DNA of 64,000 nucleotides, from contig JACKIC010000002.1 of NCBI GenBank assembly GCA_020638655.1, positions 496,001 to 560,000 on the forward strand. Reading direction: 5' to 3'. This document shows, one piece after another, positions 8,810 to 18,410 of this stretch; position 1 is the first letter of the stretch, and every line of letters starts with the position of its first letter. This stretch comes from Planctomycetota bacterium. Lineage in GTDB: Bacteria > Planctomycetota > UBA1135 > UBA2386. Under the pieces are notes generated by a model. The model was not told where the DNA came from, did no database searches, and worked only from the letters and a program-made list of their open reading frames with translations. The translations under genes were made by a program, and so were the position numbers.

Positions 8810-9313
8810 TCAGCGGATCGTGATCGGCACCTCGCTCGGCGCCGGGTCGACGTCCACCGGGGCGCCGTCGCGCGCCGCGATGCGCGCCTCGAGCAGCCGC
8901 AGCGTGTGTGTACCGCGTTGTCGCGGCGCGGTCGTCACCAGCTGCAGCCGGAACAGCGAGCCCGACGGCAGCGCCGCCGCGTTGCTGTTGCGCGCGTCCC
9001 CGACGAGCACCTTGTAGCGGTCGCCGCTCAGCTTGCCGTCGAGGGTGACGACCGGCTGTGCGGCCTGCAGCGCCGCGCCGGCTGCGACCGTCACTCCGGC
9101 CGGCAGCTCGATCACCACCTCGGCGAGCGCCGCACCGCTGTCGGTGCTCGCCTGCAGTTCGACCACGAGCTGCGCCATGTCGACCCCGGCGGCGAATTCG
9201 ACCGCCGGCGCGGTCAGGCGCGCCGGCAGCGTCGCCGGCGGGGTGCCGCCACCGCCGCCACCGCCGCACGCCGCGACCAGCACGGCTGCCAGACCCGCTG
9301 CAGGGATTCGCAT
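8810..9313 (-). CDS. Lipoprotein with cohesin-like beta-sandwich domain
   Basis: The protein is 167 residues from the ATG at 9313; a GTG at 9322 would add three. The start is a lipoprotein signal: MRIPAAGLAAVLVAAC, with the lipobox Cys followed by a run of seven glycines that would act as a flexible spacer. The domain after it (VELQASTDSGAALAEVVIEL, PAGVTV, GDRYKVLVGDARN, GSLFRLQL) follows the alternating strand pattern of cohesin or cohesin-like domains, including the 'KVLVGD......LPSG.L..L' segment. That assignment is by pattern only. No neighbouring dockerin protein was seen. It is transcribed divergently from the DUF255 gene. Confidence 0.65.
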   Translation of the reverse strand: MRIPAAGLAAVLVAACGGGGGGGTPPATLPARLTAPAVEFAAGVDMAQLVVELQASTDSGAALAEVVIELPAGVTVAAGAALQAAQPVVTLDGKLSGDRYKVLVGDARNSNAAALPSGSLFRLQLVTTAPRQRGTHTLRLLEARIAARDGAPVDVDPAPSEVPITIR

Positions 9314-9390
9314 CGGCGGCACGTTATCCGATCGCGGCCCGGCGGGAAGGGCTCGCGCTGCGTCGCCCGATCGCCGACGATCGCCGGCCG

Positions 9391-11541
<2,151 letters not shown>

Positions 11542-11543
11542 CG

Positions 11544-11933
11544 ATGGCCGCCGACTTCCGCGACATCCTCGACGGCCGCCGTCCGGTGCACGTGATCGCC
11601 GAGGACGATCAGCACCTCGCGTTCCTCGCCGAGCGCCCCGCGCGGCCGGGTCACGTCGTCGTGATCACCCGGCAGGTGGCGGATTCGGTGTTCGACCTGG
11701 ACGAAGCGGCGCACGCGGCGCTGTGGGCGTTCGTGCACACGCAGGGCCAACTGCTGCGCGAACGGTTGCCGTGCGCGCGGGTCTGCGTCTCGGTGATCGG
11801 CTGGGCGGTGCGCCACGCGCACGTGCACCTGTTACCGACCGACGCGCCGGGGCAAGTGCCGGGCCTCGACGGCGAGCCGCTGCCGGCGGCGGAGATGGCG
11901 GCGCTCGCGGCGCGGCTGCGGGGCGAACCGTGA
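11544..11933 (+). CDS. HIT family protein
   Basis: The 129-residue protein carries the histidine triad HAHVHLL at residues 91-97, preceded by 'GWAVR', in the position expected for the HIT hydrolase/transferase active site. The N-terminal half (VIAEDDQHLAFLAERPARPGHVVVITRQV) matches the usual '..F.D..P...GH.LVIP..H' strand pattern, with ITRQ in place of IPK.H. HIT proteins act on nucleotide phosphoesters or phosphoramidates; the substrate cannot be told. It lies 2 bases after the DUF255 gene. Confidence 0.9.
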   Translation: MAADFRDILDGRRPVHVIAEDDQHLAFLAERPARPGHVVVITRQVADSVFDLDEAAHAALWAFVHTQGQLLRERLPCARVCVSVIGWAVRHAHVHLLPTDAPGQVPGLDGEPLPAAEMAALAARLRGEP

Positions 11934-11956
11934 CCGCGACCGCGGCGGCGGGCAGG

Positions 11957-12286
11957 TCAGCGGCGTCGTTCGCCGGCGAACGCGTCCTCGCCCTGATCGG
12001 TGTGCAGGTAGTCGGCGAAGGCGCGCACGAACCAGTCGAGTTCGTCGGCGATCTCGGTCGACAGGTCGATCCGGCGCTGCGCCGCACCGATGCGGCGGCC
12101 CAGGTCGGCGAACGGCGGCAGCGCCAGCAGGAACGCCGGGAAGTCGGGGTCGGTGACCGCCGGCTCGGCCAGGCGCGACAGCCGATCGAGCCACTCGGCT
12201 TGTTCGACGGCGTGCAGGGTCGCGAGGTCGCGGCGTTCGGCGAGCGGCAGGACGCGGGGGTCGGCCAGGAATTCGTAGGTGTCCAA
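11957..12286 (-). CDS. Hypothetical protein, helical
   Basis: I do not recognise this protein. From a TTG at 12286 it is 109 residues (DTYEFLADPRVLPLAERRDLATLHAVEQ...) ending in a basic GERRR tail. An ATG at 12349 would extend it by 21 residues but would overlap the start of the divergent GNAT gene, so I prefer the shorter form. It looks wholly alpha-helical, rich in Asp, Glu, Arg and Leu, with no signal peptide or membrane segment. It converges on the HIT gene with a 23-base gap. The coding frame is supported by composition only. Confidence 0.5.
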   Translation of the reverse strand: MDTYEFLADPRVLPLAERRDLATLHAVEQAEWLDRLSRLAEPAVTDPDFPAFLLALPPFADLGRRIGAAQRRIDLSTEIADELDWFVRAFADYLHTDQGEDAFAGERRR

Positions 12287-12347
12287 TGCAGGGCCTCGGG
12301 CTGGAGTGCCGTTGCTGATCGGCCGTTCGCATCGGAATCTTGAGCCC

Positions 12348-13154
12348 ATGACGTCTTTCCCGCTGCCCACCCTGCCGCTGGTCCACGACGACCCCGAGGC
12401 GCTGGCGTTGGCGGCGGCCGCGGGCGTGCACGGCGTCTACGTCGCCAACGCGCTGCACCGCGCCGAGGGCGCGGGGCTGCTGTTGCAGCAGCGCGGCGCC
12501 GCCGCGGGGCTGTGTTGGTTCGGCGCGCGCGGCAACCTCGTGGTTATCGCGCCCGACCTCGACCCCGCGGCTGTCGCCGCGGCGATCCAGGTCTCGCGCC
12601 TGCCGTTCCGGCTGGCGATGGGCCCGGCCGGCGTCGTCGACGCGCTGGCGCAGCTGTGCACGCGGCCGCCGCTGGTGCTGCGGGACCAGTGTTACTACCG
12701 GGCGACCCCGGCCGACGCGGCGCCGGACCTCATCAGCGACGCCGTGCGCCCGGCGCAGCGCGGCGACCGCGACCGGCTCGCGCAGGCGACGCTGCTGCTC
12801 AACCAGAGCGATCTCAACATCGACCCGCGCCGCGTCGACCGGCGCTGGCTGCGCGACACCATCGACGAGCGCATCGCCGACGGCAGCACGCGCGTGCTCG
12901 GCGACGTCGGCGCGTTCTCGGGCAAGCTCGACTTCGGCAGCGAGGGCCCCGCCGGTCAGGTGATCGAAGGCGTGTTCACGTTCCCCCAGGTGCGCGGCCA
13001 GGGCACGGCGGGAAGGCTGGTCGCGTCGTGCATCGCGGCGGCGGGGCAGCCCGTGTGCCTGCACGTCGGCGAGCACAACCAGCCCGCGCGCCGCGCCTAC
13101 GAACGCGCCGGCATGACCGCGGTCGACCGCTGCCGGCTGCTGCTGATCGGATGA
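12348..13154 (+). CDS. GNAT family N-acetyltransferase
   Basis: The protein is 268 residues from the ATG at 12348. The C-terminal ~150 residues carry the acetyl-CoA binding motif A as FTFPQVRGQGTAGRLVAS, with the R-G-Q-G-T/A loop that holds the pyrophosphate. It is followed by LHVGEHNQPARRAYERAGM, the usual 'N..A...Y...GF' motif B. The N-terminal 120 residues lack this motif and probably form a second, degenerate GNAT-like half. The acceptor substrate is unknown. It reads divergently from the small helical protein and converges on a TPR lipoprotein gene 10 bases away. Confidence 0.82.
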   Translation: MTSFPLPTLPLVHDDPEALALAAAAGVHGVYVANALHRAEGAGLLLQQRGAAAGLCWFGARGNLVVIAPDLDPAAVAAAIQVSRLPFRLAMGPAGVVDALAQLCTRPPLVLRDQCYYRATPADAAPDLISDAVRPAQRGDRDRLAQATLLLNQSDLNIDPRRVDRRWLRDTIDERIADGSTRVLGDVGAFSGKLDFGSEGPAGQVIEGVFTFPQVRGQGTAGRLVASCIAAAGQPVCLHVGEHNQPARRAYERAGMTAVDRCRLLLIG

Positions 13155-13164
13155 GCGCGCCCGG

Positions 13165-14895
13165 TCAGCGGAACGCGTAGGCGAGCTCGGGTCCGAGCAG
13201 CGGGTGCTGCGCGCGCTGGCGCAGGCGGATGCGCAGCATCTCGCTGCGCAGCGCGGCGAGCAGCTGGTCGCTCTCCTGTTGGCGCCCCATGCTGGTCAGG
13301 CTGCGCGCCAGCAGCATCTTGGTCAGCGGCGAGTCGCTCATGCGCGCCGCGCGCGCCAGCGCCGTGTACTGGTCGCCGAGCTCGCCGCGGCGCTCGTGAC
13401 ACAGCGCCTGCAGCAGCAGGGCGAAGACGCTCTCGCCGCCGCGGCTGAGCTGGCGCTCGACCGCCTCGGCGCGCTGGTTGGTCTCGGCGACGGTGACGAC
13501 GCCGCTCAGGAACGAGATCGCGTCGGCGAGCGCGGTGCCCGGCCGCTGCTGCTGCAGCGCGGCGAGGATCGGCGGCAGCGCGCGCGCGCCACCCAGGCGC
13601 ACCAGTACGACACCGGCCTCGGCGAACTCACCGACGCGCTCGTCGAGCGCCGACGGGTGGCTGACGAGCCACGTGAAGTCCTGGCGCAGCAACTCCACCG
13701 CGGCGGCGTCATCGCCGCGCAGCAGGGCGTGGGCGGCCTGCATGCGCCGCAGGTCGTGCAGCTGCAGCGAGTCGCGTTCGAGCAGCTCGGTGGCGAGGTC
13801 GGCGAGCACCTGCTGCAGGCGCTCGTGTTGCCCGGCGCCGTAGAGCGCGATGCTGCGCGGCACGATCAGCGACGCCGGTGGCAGGCGCAGCGCGGCGGTC
13901 TCGAACTCGGCGACCGCCGCGGCGTGTTCGCCGAGCGCGAGCTGGGTCCAGCCCAGGTGGTAGTGGCCCAGCGGATGATCCGGCTCGAGCGCGACGAACG
14001 CCTGCAGGTGCGGCCGCGCGGCGGCGAACTCGCCGAGGAAGTTCTCGGCCAGGCCCATGGTCAGCAGGGCCTCGGGGTCGTGCGGCCGTTCGCGGTGGAA
14101 CACGCGGCCCAGATCGCGCAGCTGGCGGTCGCGTTCGGGGGCGTTCTCGGGCCGCTGCGAGGCGCGCGCCAGCAGCAGGGTGCGGGCGATGCGGTGTTGC
14201 CGGTGCGGCGCGAGCCGCGTCGAGAAGCCCAGCGCCTCCTGGGCGATGCGCTCGGCGATGCCGGGATGGCCGCGCAGCAGCTCGGCTTCGGCCAGGCCGT
14301 CCAGCACGTAGGGGCTGCCGCCGTCGCGCGCGCGGCAGCGCGTGAACAGGCGGAACGCCGACTCGATCGCGCCGTCGTGCAGGAGGCGGTGCGCGTCGGC
14401 CGCCGCGTCGACGAAGCTCGGGTCGCGGCCGACGCAGGCCGCGGTGGGCACGGGCGTCGTGGTGACCTCGCCGAGCGCTTCGCGCGCGGTGCGGGCCAGA
14501 CGATCGATCGCCGCGGCCAGGTCGCCGTCGGCGGCGGTGTCGCCGCCGATCGGCACGGTCTGGCCGTGCGCGTCGACGAGCAGGGCCGCGAGCCGCTGGC
14601 TGGTGGGGTCGGCGGAGAGGCGCAGGCGGTCGCGGCCGGGCGCGCCGCCGGCGTCCTCGAGCACGACGAACTGCACCGACTGGCGCAGCGCTTCGTGCCA
14701 GAGCACCGCGGCGGCGCGCCACGGCAGCTCGTCGGGCAGCCCGGTGCACTCGGTGACCAGCACGGCGCCGGGGTCGAGCGCGCGCACGACCGCGACCTCG
14801 GGCCGGGGCTGCTCGGGGACCGGGGTGGGGCCGGTGGCGCAGCCGCCGAGGGCCAGGCCCATGGCCAGGAGAGGGTATCGCACGCCGTGCAGCAT
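13165..14895 (-). CDS. TPR-repeat lipoprotein
   Basis: The protein is 576 residues from the ATG at 14895, chosen because it gives a lipoprotein signal (YPLLAMGLALGGC, lipidated Cys). Longer frames upstream would overlap the divergent gene and lack a signal. Residues ~60-140 form a mixed domain (VLVTECTGLPDELPWRAAAVLWHEAL...). The rest is TPR-like: ETMGLAENFLGEFAAARPHLQAF, PLGHYHLGWTQLALGEHAAAVAEFE and others. It is probably anchored in the outer or inner membrane with its repeats in the periplasm. The partner is unknown. Its start faces that of the next plus-strand exported protein across a 72-base divergent region. Confidence 0.75.
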   Translation of the reverse strand: MLHGVRYPLLAMGLALGGCATGPTPVPEQPRPEVAVVRALDPGAVLVTECTGLPDELPWRAAAVLWHEALRQSVQFVVLEDAGGAPGRDRLRLSADPTSQRLAALLVDAHGQTVPIGGDTAADGDLAAAIDRLARTAREALGEVTTTPVPTAACVGRDPSFVDAAADAHRLLHDGAIESAFRLFTRCRARDGGSPYVLDGLAEAELLRGHPGIAERIAQEALGFSTRLAPHRQHRIARTLLLARASQRPENAPERDRQLRDLGRVFHRERPHDPEALLTMGLAENFLGEFAAARPHLQAFVALEPDHPLGHYHLGWTQLALGEHAAAVAEFETAALRLPPASLIVPRSIALYGAGQHERLQQVLADLATELLERDSLQLHDLRRMQAAHALLRGDDAAAVELLRQDFTWLVSHPSALDERVGEFAEAGVVLVRLGGARALPPILAALQQQRPGTALADAISFLSGVVTVAETNQRAEAVERQLSRGGESVFALLLQALCHERRGELGDQYTALARAARMSDSPLTKMLLARSLTSMGRQQESDQLLAALRSEMLRIRLRQRAQHPLLGPELAYAFR

Positions 14896-14967
14896 CCCGC
14901 GGCGGTGCCCCGTGCTCAACGACCGTGGCTCAATGCCGAGGGCCGATCGTGCCGATGTCATGGGCGC

Positions 14968-16074
14968 ATGAAGTCCGCCAACCGTCTGGTCCGCAGGGCC
15001 GTCCTGTGGTTCGTGGCTGCCGCTCCGCTCGTCGCCCAGCAGGGACAGCAGGGGGGGCAGCAGGGCGCGCCGCAGCAACCTGCCGGCGCCGGGGCCACCG
15101 CGCAGCCGGCCGGCCCGTCACCCAAGGTCGACGCGGACTCGCGGCGCGGTTCGATCAGCCCGGTGAAGTTCGACGGCAGCGGCTATCCGGTGGTGCCCGG
15201 CGGGCCCGCCGGGCGGCCGGCGTTCCTCGAGCGGATCACGCGCCCGGCGACCGCGCCGGCACCCGCGCCGGCACCTGCGGGTGAGACCAGCAACGCGGGC
15301 GTCACGAGCCGCGCCGGCGACGGGGCGTCGACCAGCGACGATCGCGGCCGCGCGCCGGCTCTGGCATCGGGCATGGAGTTCGGCTCGCCGCTGCTCGACA
15401 TCTACCAGCGCGTTCGCGCGCCCGGCGCGTTCAAGGCGCTGGGCGGCCGCACGGTGTGGTGGCGCCTGACGGTGTTCGGCGAGCAGGGCGAGATCATCGG
15501 CCGGCGCGAGGTCACGCACGTCGTCGACTGCGCGTTCGCCGAGCGCGACCGCCTCGAGTTCGAGGACGGGCGCGTCTACGGCCGCTCGGGGCCCGTGGTC
15601 TACGCCGAGCGTCAGGGCATGGCCTGGCCGACGCTGAACGACAGCGCCGCCGAGGAGTTGGCGCTGTTCGGGCTGCAGTGGCGCATGCCGTGGTGTTTCG
15701 CCGACGGCATCACCTTCGCGGTGGTCGGTCGCGACAAGCTCAACCGCGGCGGCGAGGGCTTCGCGCGCGTCGTCGTCGAACGGCGTCCGGCGGCGGCCTT
15801 CGACACGGTCGGCCCCGAGCTCGATCCGAAGCCGCGCGATCACTTCGAGCTGCTCTACGACCCGGCCTCGGGGCTGCCGCGCGAGTTCGTGCACCGCTTC
15901 GCCAACAGCCTGCAGACGCGGCGCATGTTGCTCGAGGACTGGCGGGAGGTCGACGGTGTGCAGCTGCCGTTCCGGCGGCTCTACGTCGACGAGTCGGGGC
16001 GGCAGACCACGATGCTCGAGATCCTGCGCGTCGAGGCGACCGCGGTCAGCGAGCGCGCCTTCCGCCTGCTCTGA
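14968..16074 (+). CDS. Exported hypothetical protein, LolA-like C-terminal pattern
   Basis: The protein has 368 residues. A signal peptide (RRAVLWFVAAAPLVAQ) is followed by a Gln/Gly/Pro-rich stretch (QQGQQGGQQGAPQQ) and an Ala/Pro linker to about residue 130. The folded part (LLDIYQRVRAPGAFKALGGRTVWWRLTVFGEQG to the end) reads as long beta-strands and ends 'LLEDWREVDGVQLPFRRLYVDESGRQTTMLEI'. This is the kind of pattern found in LolA/LppX-like half-barrels or zinc-protease-linked DUFs. I cannot assign the family firmly. It converges on the cytochrome cassette with a 29-base gap. Confidence 0.6.
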   Translation: MKSANRLVRRAVLWFVAAAPLVAQQGQQGGQQGAPQQPAGAGATAQPAGPSPKVDADSRRGSISPVKFDGSGYPVVPGGPAGRPAFLERITRPATAPAPAPAPAGETSNAGVTSRAGDGASTSDDRGRAPALASGMEFGSPLLDIYQRVRAPGAFKALGGRTVWWRLTVFGEQGEIIGRREVTHVVDCAFAERDRLEFEDGRVYGRSGPVVYAERQGMAWPTLNDSAAEELALFGLQWRMPWCFADGITFAVVGRDKLNRGGEGFARVVVERRPAAAFDTVGPELDPKPRDHFELLYDPASGLPREFVHRFANSLQTRRMLLEDWREVDGVQLPFRRLYVDESGRQTTMLEILRVEATAVSERAFRLL

Positions 16075-16103
16075 TCGCGGCGGTCATCTGAGCGCCGCGG
16101 CGC

Positions 16104-16937
16104 TCACTCGAACTTCGCGCCGGCGGCGATCCAGGCGCGCAGCGTCGCCAGTTCTTCGGCCGTCGGCTGCGGCTTGCCCTCGGGAGGCATGTGGTCGTCG
16201 TCGTCGAGCGGCAGCTCACAGCGCTGCACCAGCGGGCTCTCGTCGGGCTTGCCGGCGACGAACACCGGGCCGTTGTCGCCGCCCGCGCGGATGCCGTCGA
16301 CGGTGGTGAGCAGCAGCTCGCCCTTCTGCTTGTCCTCGTTGTGGCACTTGGTGCAGGTGCGCTCGAGGATCGGCACGATCTGCGCGGCGTAGGTCGGAAC
16401 GGTGTCCGCGGGCGCGGTGGAGGGCTCCGCAGGGTGTTCGGGCTGCGCCGGCTTCTCGGGAGCCGCGGTCTTGGCGGCGAGCGGCTTGAACAGGAAGTCG
16501 GCGCCGTGCGTGAGGTTGCCGCCCAGGTGTCCGGCCGGGATCATCACGCCGCACGCCAGCACCAGCACGACGCGGAAGGCGCGCCGGTCGGCGAGCAGGG
16601 CGAGGATCGCCGCCAGCACGCACAGCCCGCCGAGGGTCAGGCCCAGCAGCTTGTGCTGGCCGACGGTGTCCCCGCTGTAGCCGTCCTCGCCGGCGAGCAC
16701 GAGCCCCGACGCGGCGGCCGCGGCGGCGCTCAGCGCGCACAACCAGGCCACGGCGAGGATCGCGCCGCGCGGCGGTTCCTTGCGCAGCAGCAGCGCGCCG
16801 AACTCGAGCAACAGCAGTGCCGGCAGCAGGCCCAGCGGTGAGTGCAGCAGCACCGGGTGGGCGCGCCCGAACACTTCGAGCCACGGCGAGGGATCGGACG
16901 CGGCGTCCGAGAACAACATCGAGACCGGCATGTGCAT
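16104..16937 (-). CDS. DUF2231-type membrane protein with C-terminal planctomycete c-type cytochrome domain
   Basis: The protein is 277 residues. Its N-terminal half has four hydrophobic helices (HPVLLHSPLGLLPALLLL, ILAVAWLCALSAAAAAASGLVLA, LGLTLGGLCVLAAILALLA, VVLVLACGVMIPAGHLGG) with the H.P...HFP-like start of DUF2231. After a Pro/Ala/Glu linker, a periplasmic cytochrome carries the haem motif CTKCH at residues 195-199, a conserved KGELLL, and the distal Met in DDHMPPEG. It is the last gene of the cassette; its ATG overlaps the DUF1501 stop by one base (TGATG). It probably anchors electron transfer for the partner proteins (inference). Confidence 0.85.
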   Translation of the reverse strand: MHMPVSMLFSDAASDPSPWLEVFGRAHPVLLHSPLGLLPALLLLEFGALLLRKEPPRGAILAVAWLCALSAAAAAASGLVLAGEDGYSGDTVGQHKLLGLTLGGLCVLAAILALLADRRAFRVVLVLACGVMIPAGHLGGNLTHGADFLFKPLAAKTAAPEKPAQPEHPAEPSTAPADTVPTYAAQIVPILERTCTKCHNEDKQKGELLLTTVDGIRAGGDNGPVFVAGKPDESPLVQRCELPLDDDDHMPPEGKPQPTAEELATLRAWIAAGAKFE

Positions 16938-18406
16938 CAGGCGAGCAGTTCGTGCACCACGCGTCCAGAGACATCCGTGAGGCGGAACTCCCGGCCCTGG
17001 TGGCGGAACACCAGCCGTTCGTGGTCGAAGCCGAGCACGTGTAGCAGGGTCGCGTGCAGGTCGTGCACCGACACCGGGTCGCGCACGATGTTGTAGCCGA
17101 AGTCGCAGGTCTCGCCGTGCACGTGGCCGCGGCGCACGCCGCCGCCGGCCATCCAGACCGAGAAGCAGCGCGGGTGGTGGTCGCGGCCGTAGTTGTCGTG
17201 GCTGAGCCCGCCCTGGCTGTAGACCGTGCGGCCGAATTCGCCGCCCCAGGTCACCAGCGTCTCGTCGAGCATGCCGCGGCGGCGCAGGTCGGTGATCAGC
17301 CCCGCGATCGGCCGGTCGACGGCGACGCACTGCTTGCGCATCTCCGACGGCAGGTTGCCGTGCTGGTCCCAGCCGCGCATGTAGAGCTGCACGAAGCGCA
17401 CGCCGCGCTCGACCAGGCGCCGCGCCAGCAGGCAGCTGTGCGCGAACGTGCCGGGCTTGCGCGCCTCCTCGCCGTAGAGCAGGTAGGTGCTCTCGCTCTC
17501 GTTGCTGACGTCGGTGAGCTCGGGCACCGACATCTGCATGCGGTAGGCCATCTCCTGCTGCAGCAACCGCGCCTGGATCTCGGGGTCCATGACGCGCCGC
17601 GACTCCTGCTCGGCGAACGCCGCGACGAGGTCGAGCATCTGCCGGCGGTCGGCGCGCGAGACGCCGTTCGGGTCGCGCAGGAACAACACCGGATCGCCGC
17701 TGCTGCGCAGCTTGCAGCCCTGGTGCTGGCTGGGCAGGAAACCGCTGCCCCAGAAGCGCGCCGCGAGCGCCTGCATGTTGCCGAAGCCCTGCGTGATCAT
17801 CACCACGAAGGTCGGCAGGTCGTGGTTGCCGCTGCCCAGCCCGTAGCTGGCCCACGCGCCGAAGCTCGGCCGGCCCGGCTGCTGGTGGCCCGTCTGCACG
17901 AAGGTGATCGCCGGCTCGTGGTTGATGGCCTCGGTGTGCATGCTGCGCACCACGCACAGCTCCTCGGCGACCGTGCCCAGGTACGGCATCAACTCGCTGA
18001 TGTGCACGCCGTCGCCGCCGTTGTCCCACTTCTTGAACGCGAACATCGACGGCGCGACCGGGAAGCGCTTCTGCCCCGAGGTCATGCCGGTCAGGCGCTG
18101 GCCGTCGCGCACCGAGTCGGGCAGGTCCTGGTCGTAGAGCTTCTGCAGGCCCGGCTTGTAGTCGAACAGGTCGAGGTGGCTCGGGCCGCCCTCCATGTGC
18201 AGCGAGATCACCGACCTCGCGCGCGGCGCGAAGTGGGGGCCGCTCGCCTCGCCTTCGTGCGGTGTCGACGGCGCGGGCGGCGCCGACGGCTGCGGCCCGC
18301 CGCTGGCGAGCGCCATCGCGCCCAGGGCGCCGGAGACCGAGGCGGTCGATCGCGCGAAGAAGCGGCGGCGCGTCCACAGCCGGTGCAGTTCGGGCGGCAG
18401 GTTCAT
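16937..18406 (-). CDS. DUF1501 domain protein, Tat-exported
   Basis: The protein is 489 residues. It begins with a twin-arginine signal: TRRRFFARS at residues 12-20, then SVSGALGAMALASGG. The body has DUF1501 features: SVISLHMEGGPSHLDLFDYKPGLQKLYD near residue 65, SMHTEAINHEPA, GWDQHGNL and TWGGEFGRTVYSQGG...GRDHHPRCFSVW near the end. DUF1501 is related to the alkaline phosphatase/sulfatase superfamily, and these His and Asp residues fall where metal ligands lie in that fold. The reaction is unknown. In Planctomycetota such genes almost always sit beside DUF1549/DUF1553 genes, as here (4-base gap upstream). Confidence 0.93.
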   Translation of the reverse strand: MNLPPELHRLWTRRRFFARSTASVSGALGAMALASGGPQPSAPPAPSTPHEGEASGPHFAPRARSVISLHMEGGPSHLDLFDYKPGLQKLYDQDLPDSVRDGQRLTGMTSGQKRFPVAPSMFAFKKWDNGGDGVHISELMPYLGTVAEELCVVRSMHTEAINHEPAITFVQTGHQQPGRPSFGAWASYGLGSGNHDLPTFVVMITQGFGNMQALAARFWGSGFLPSQHQGCKLRSSGDPVLFLRDPNGVSRADRRQMLDLVAAFAEQESRRVMDPEIQARLLQQEMAYRMQMSVPELTDVSNESESTYLLYGEEARKPGTFAHSCLLARRLVERGVRFVQLYMRGWDQHGNLPSEMRKQCVAVDRPIAGLITDLRRRGMLDETLVTWGGEFGRTVYSQGGLSHDNYGRDHHPRCFSVWMAGGGVRRGHVHGETCDFGYNIVRDPVSVHDLHATLLHVLGFDHERLVFRHQGREFRLTDVSGRVVHELLA

Positions 18407-18410
18407 GGCG

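Noticed and set aside
9058..9390. Upstream extension of the DUF255 protein
   Set aside because: It overlaps the divergent lipoprotein gene and would bury the signal peptide; ATG 9391 is preferred.
13204..14967. In-frame upstream extension of the 14968 gene
   Set aside because: It lies antisense to the TPR lipoprotein and precedes a clear signal peptide start at 14968.
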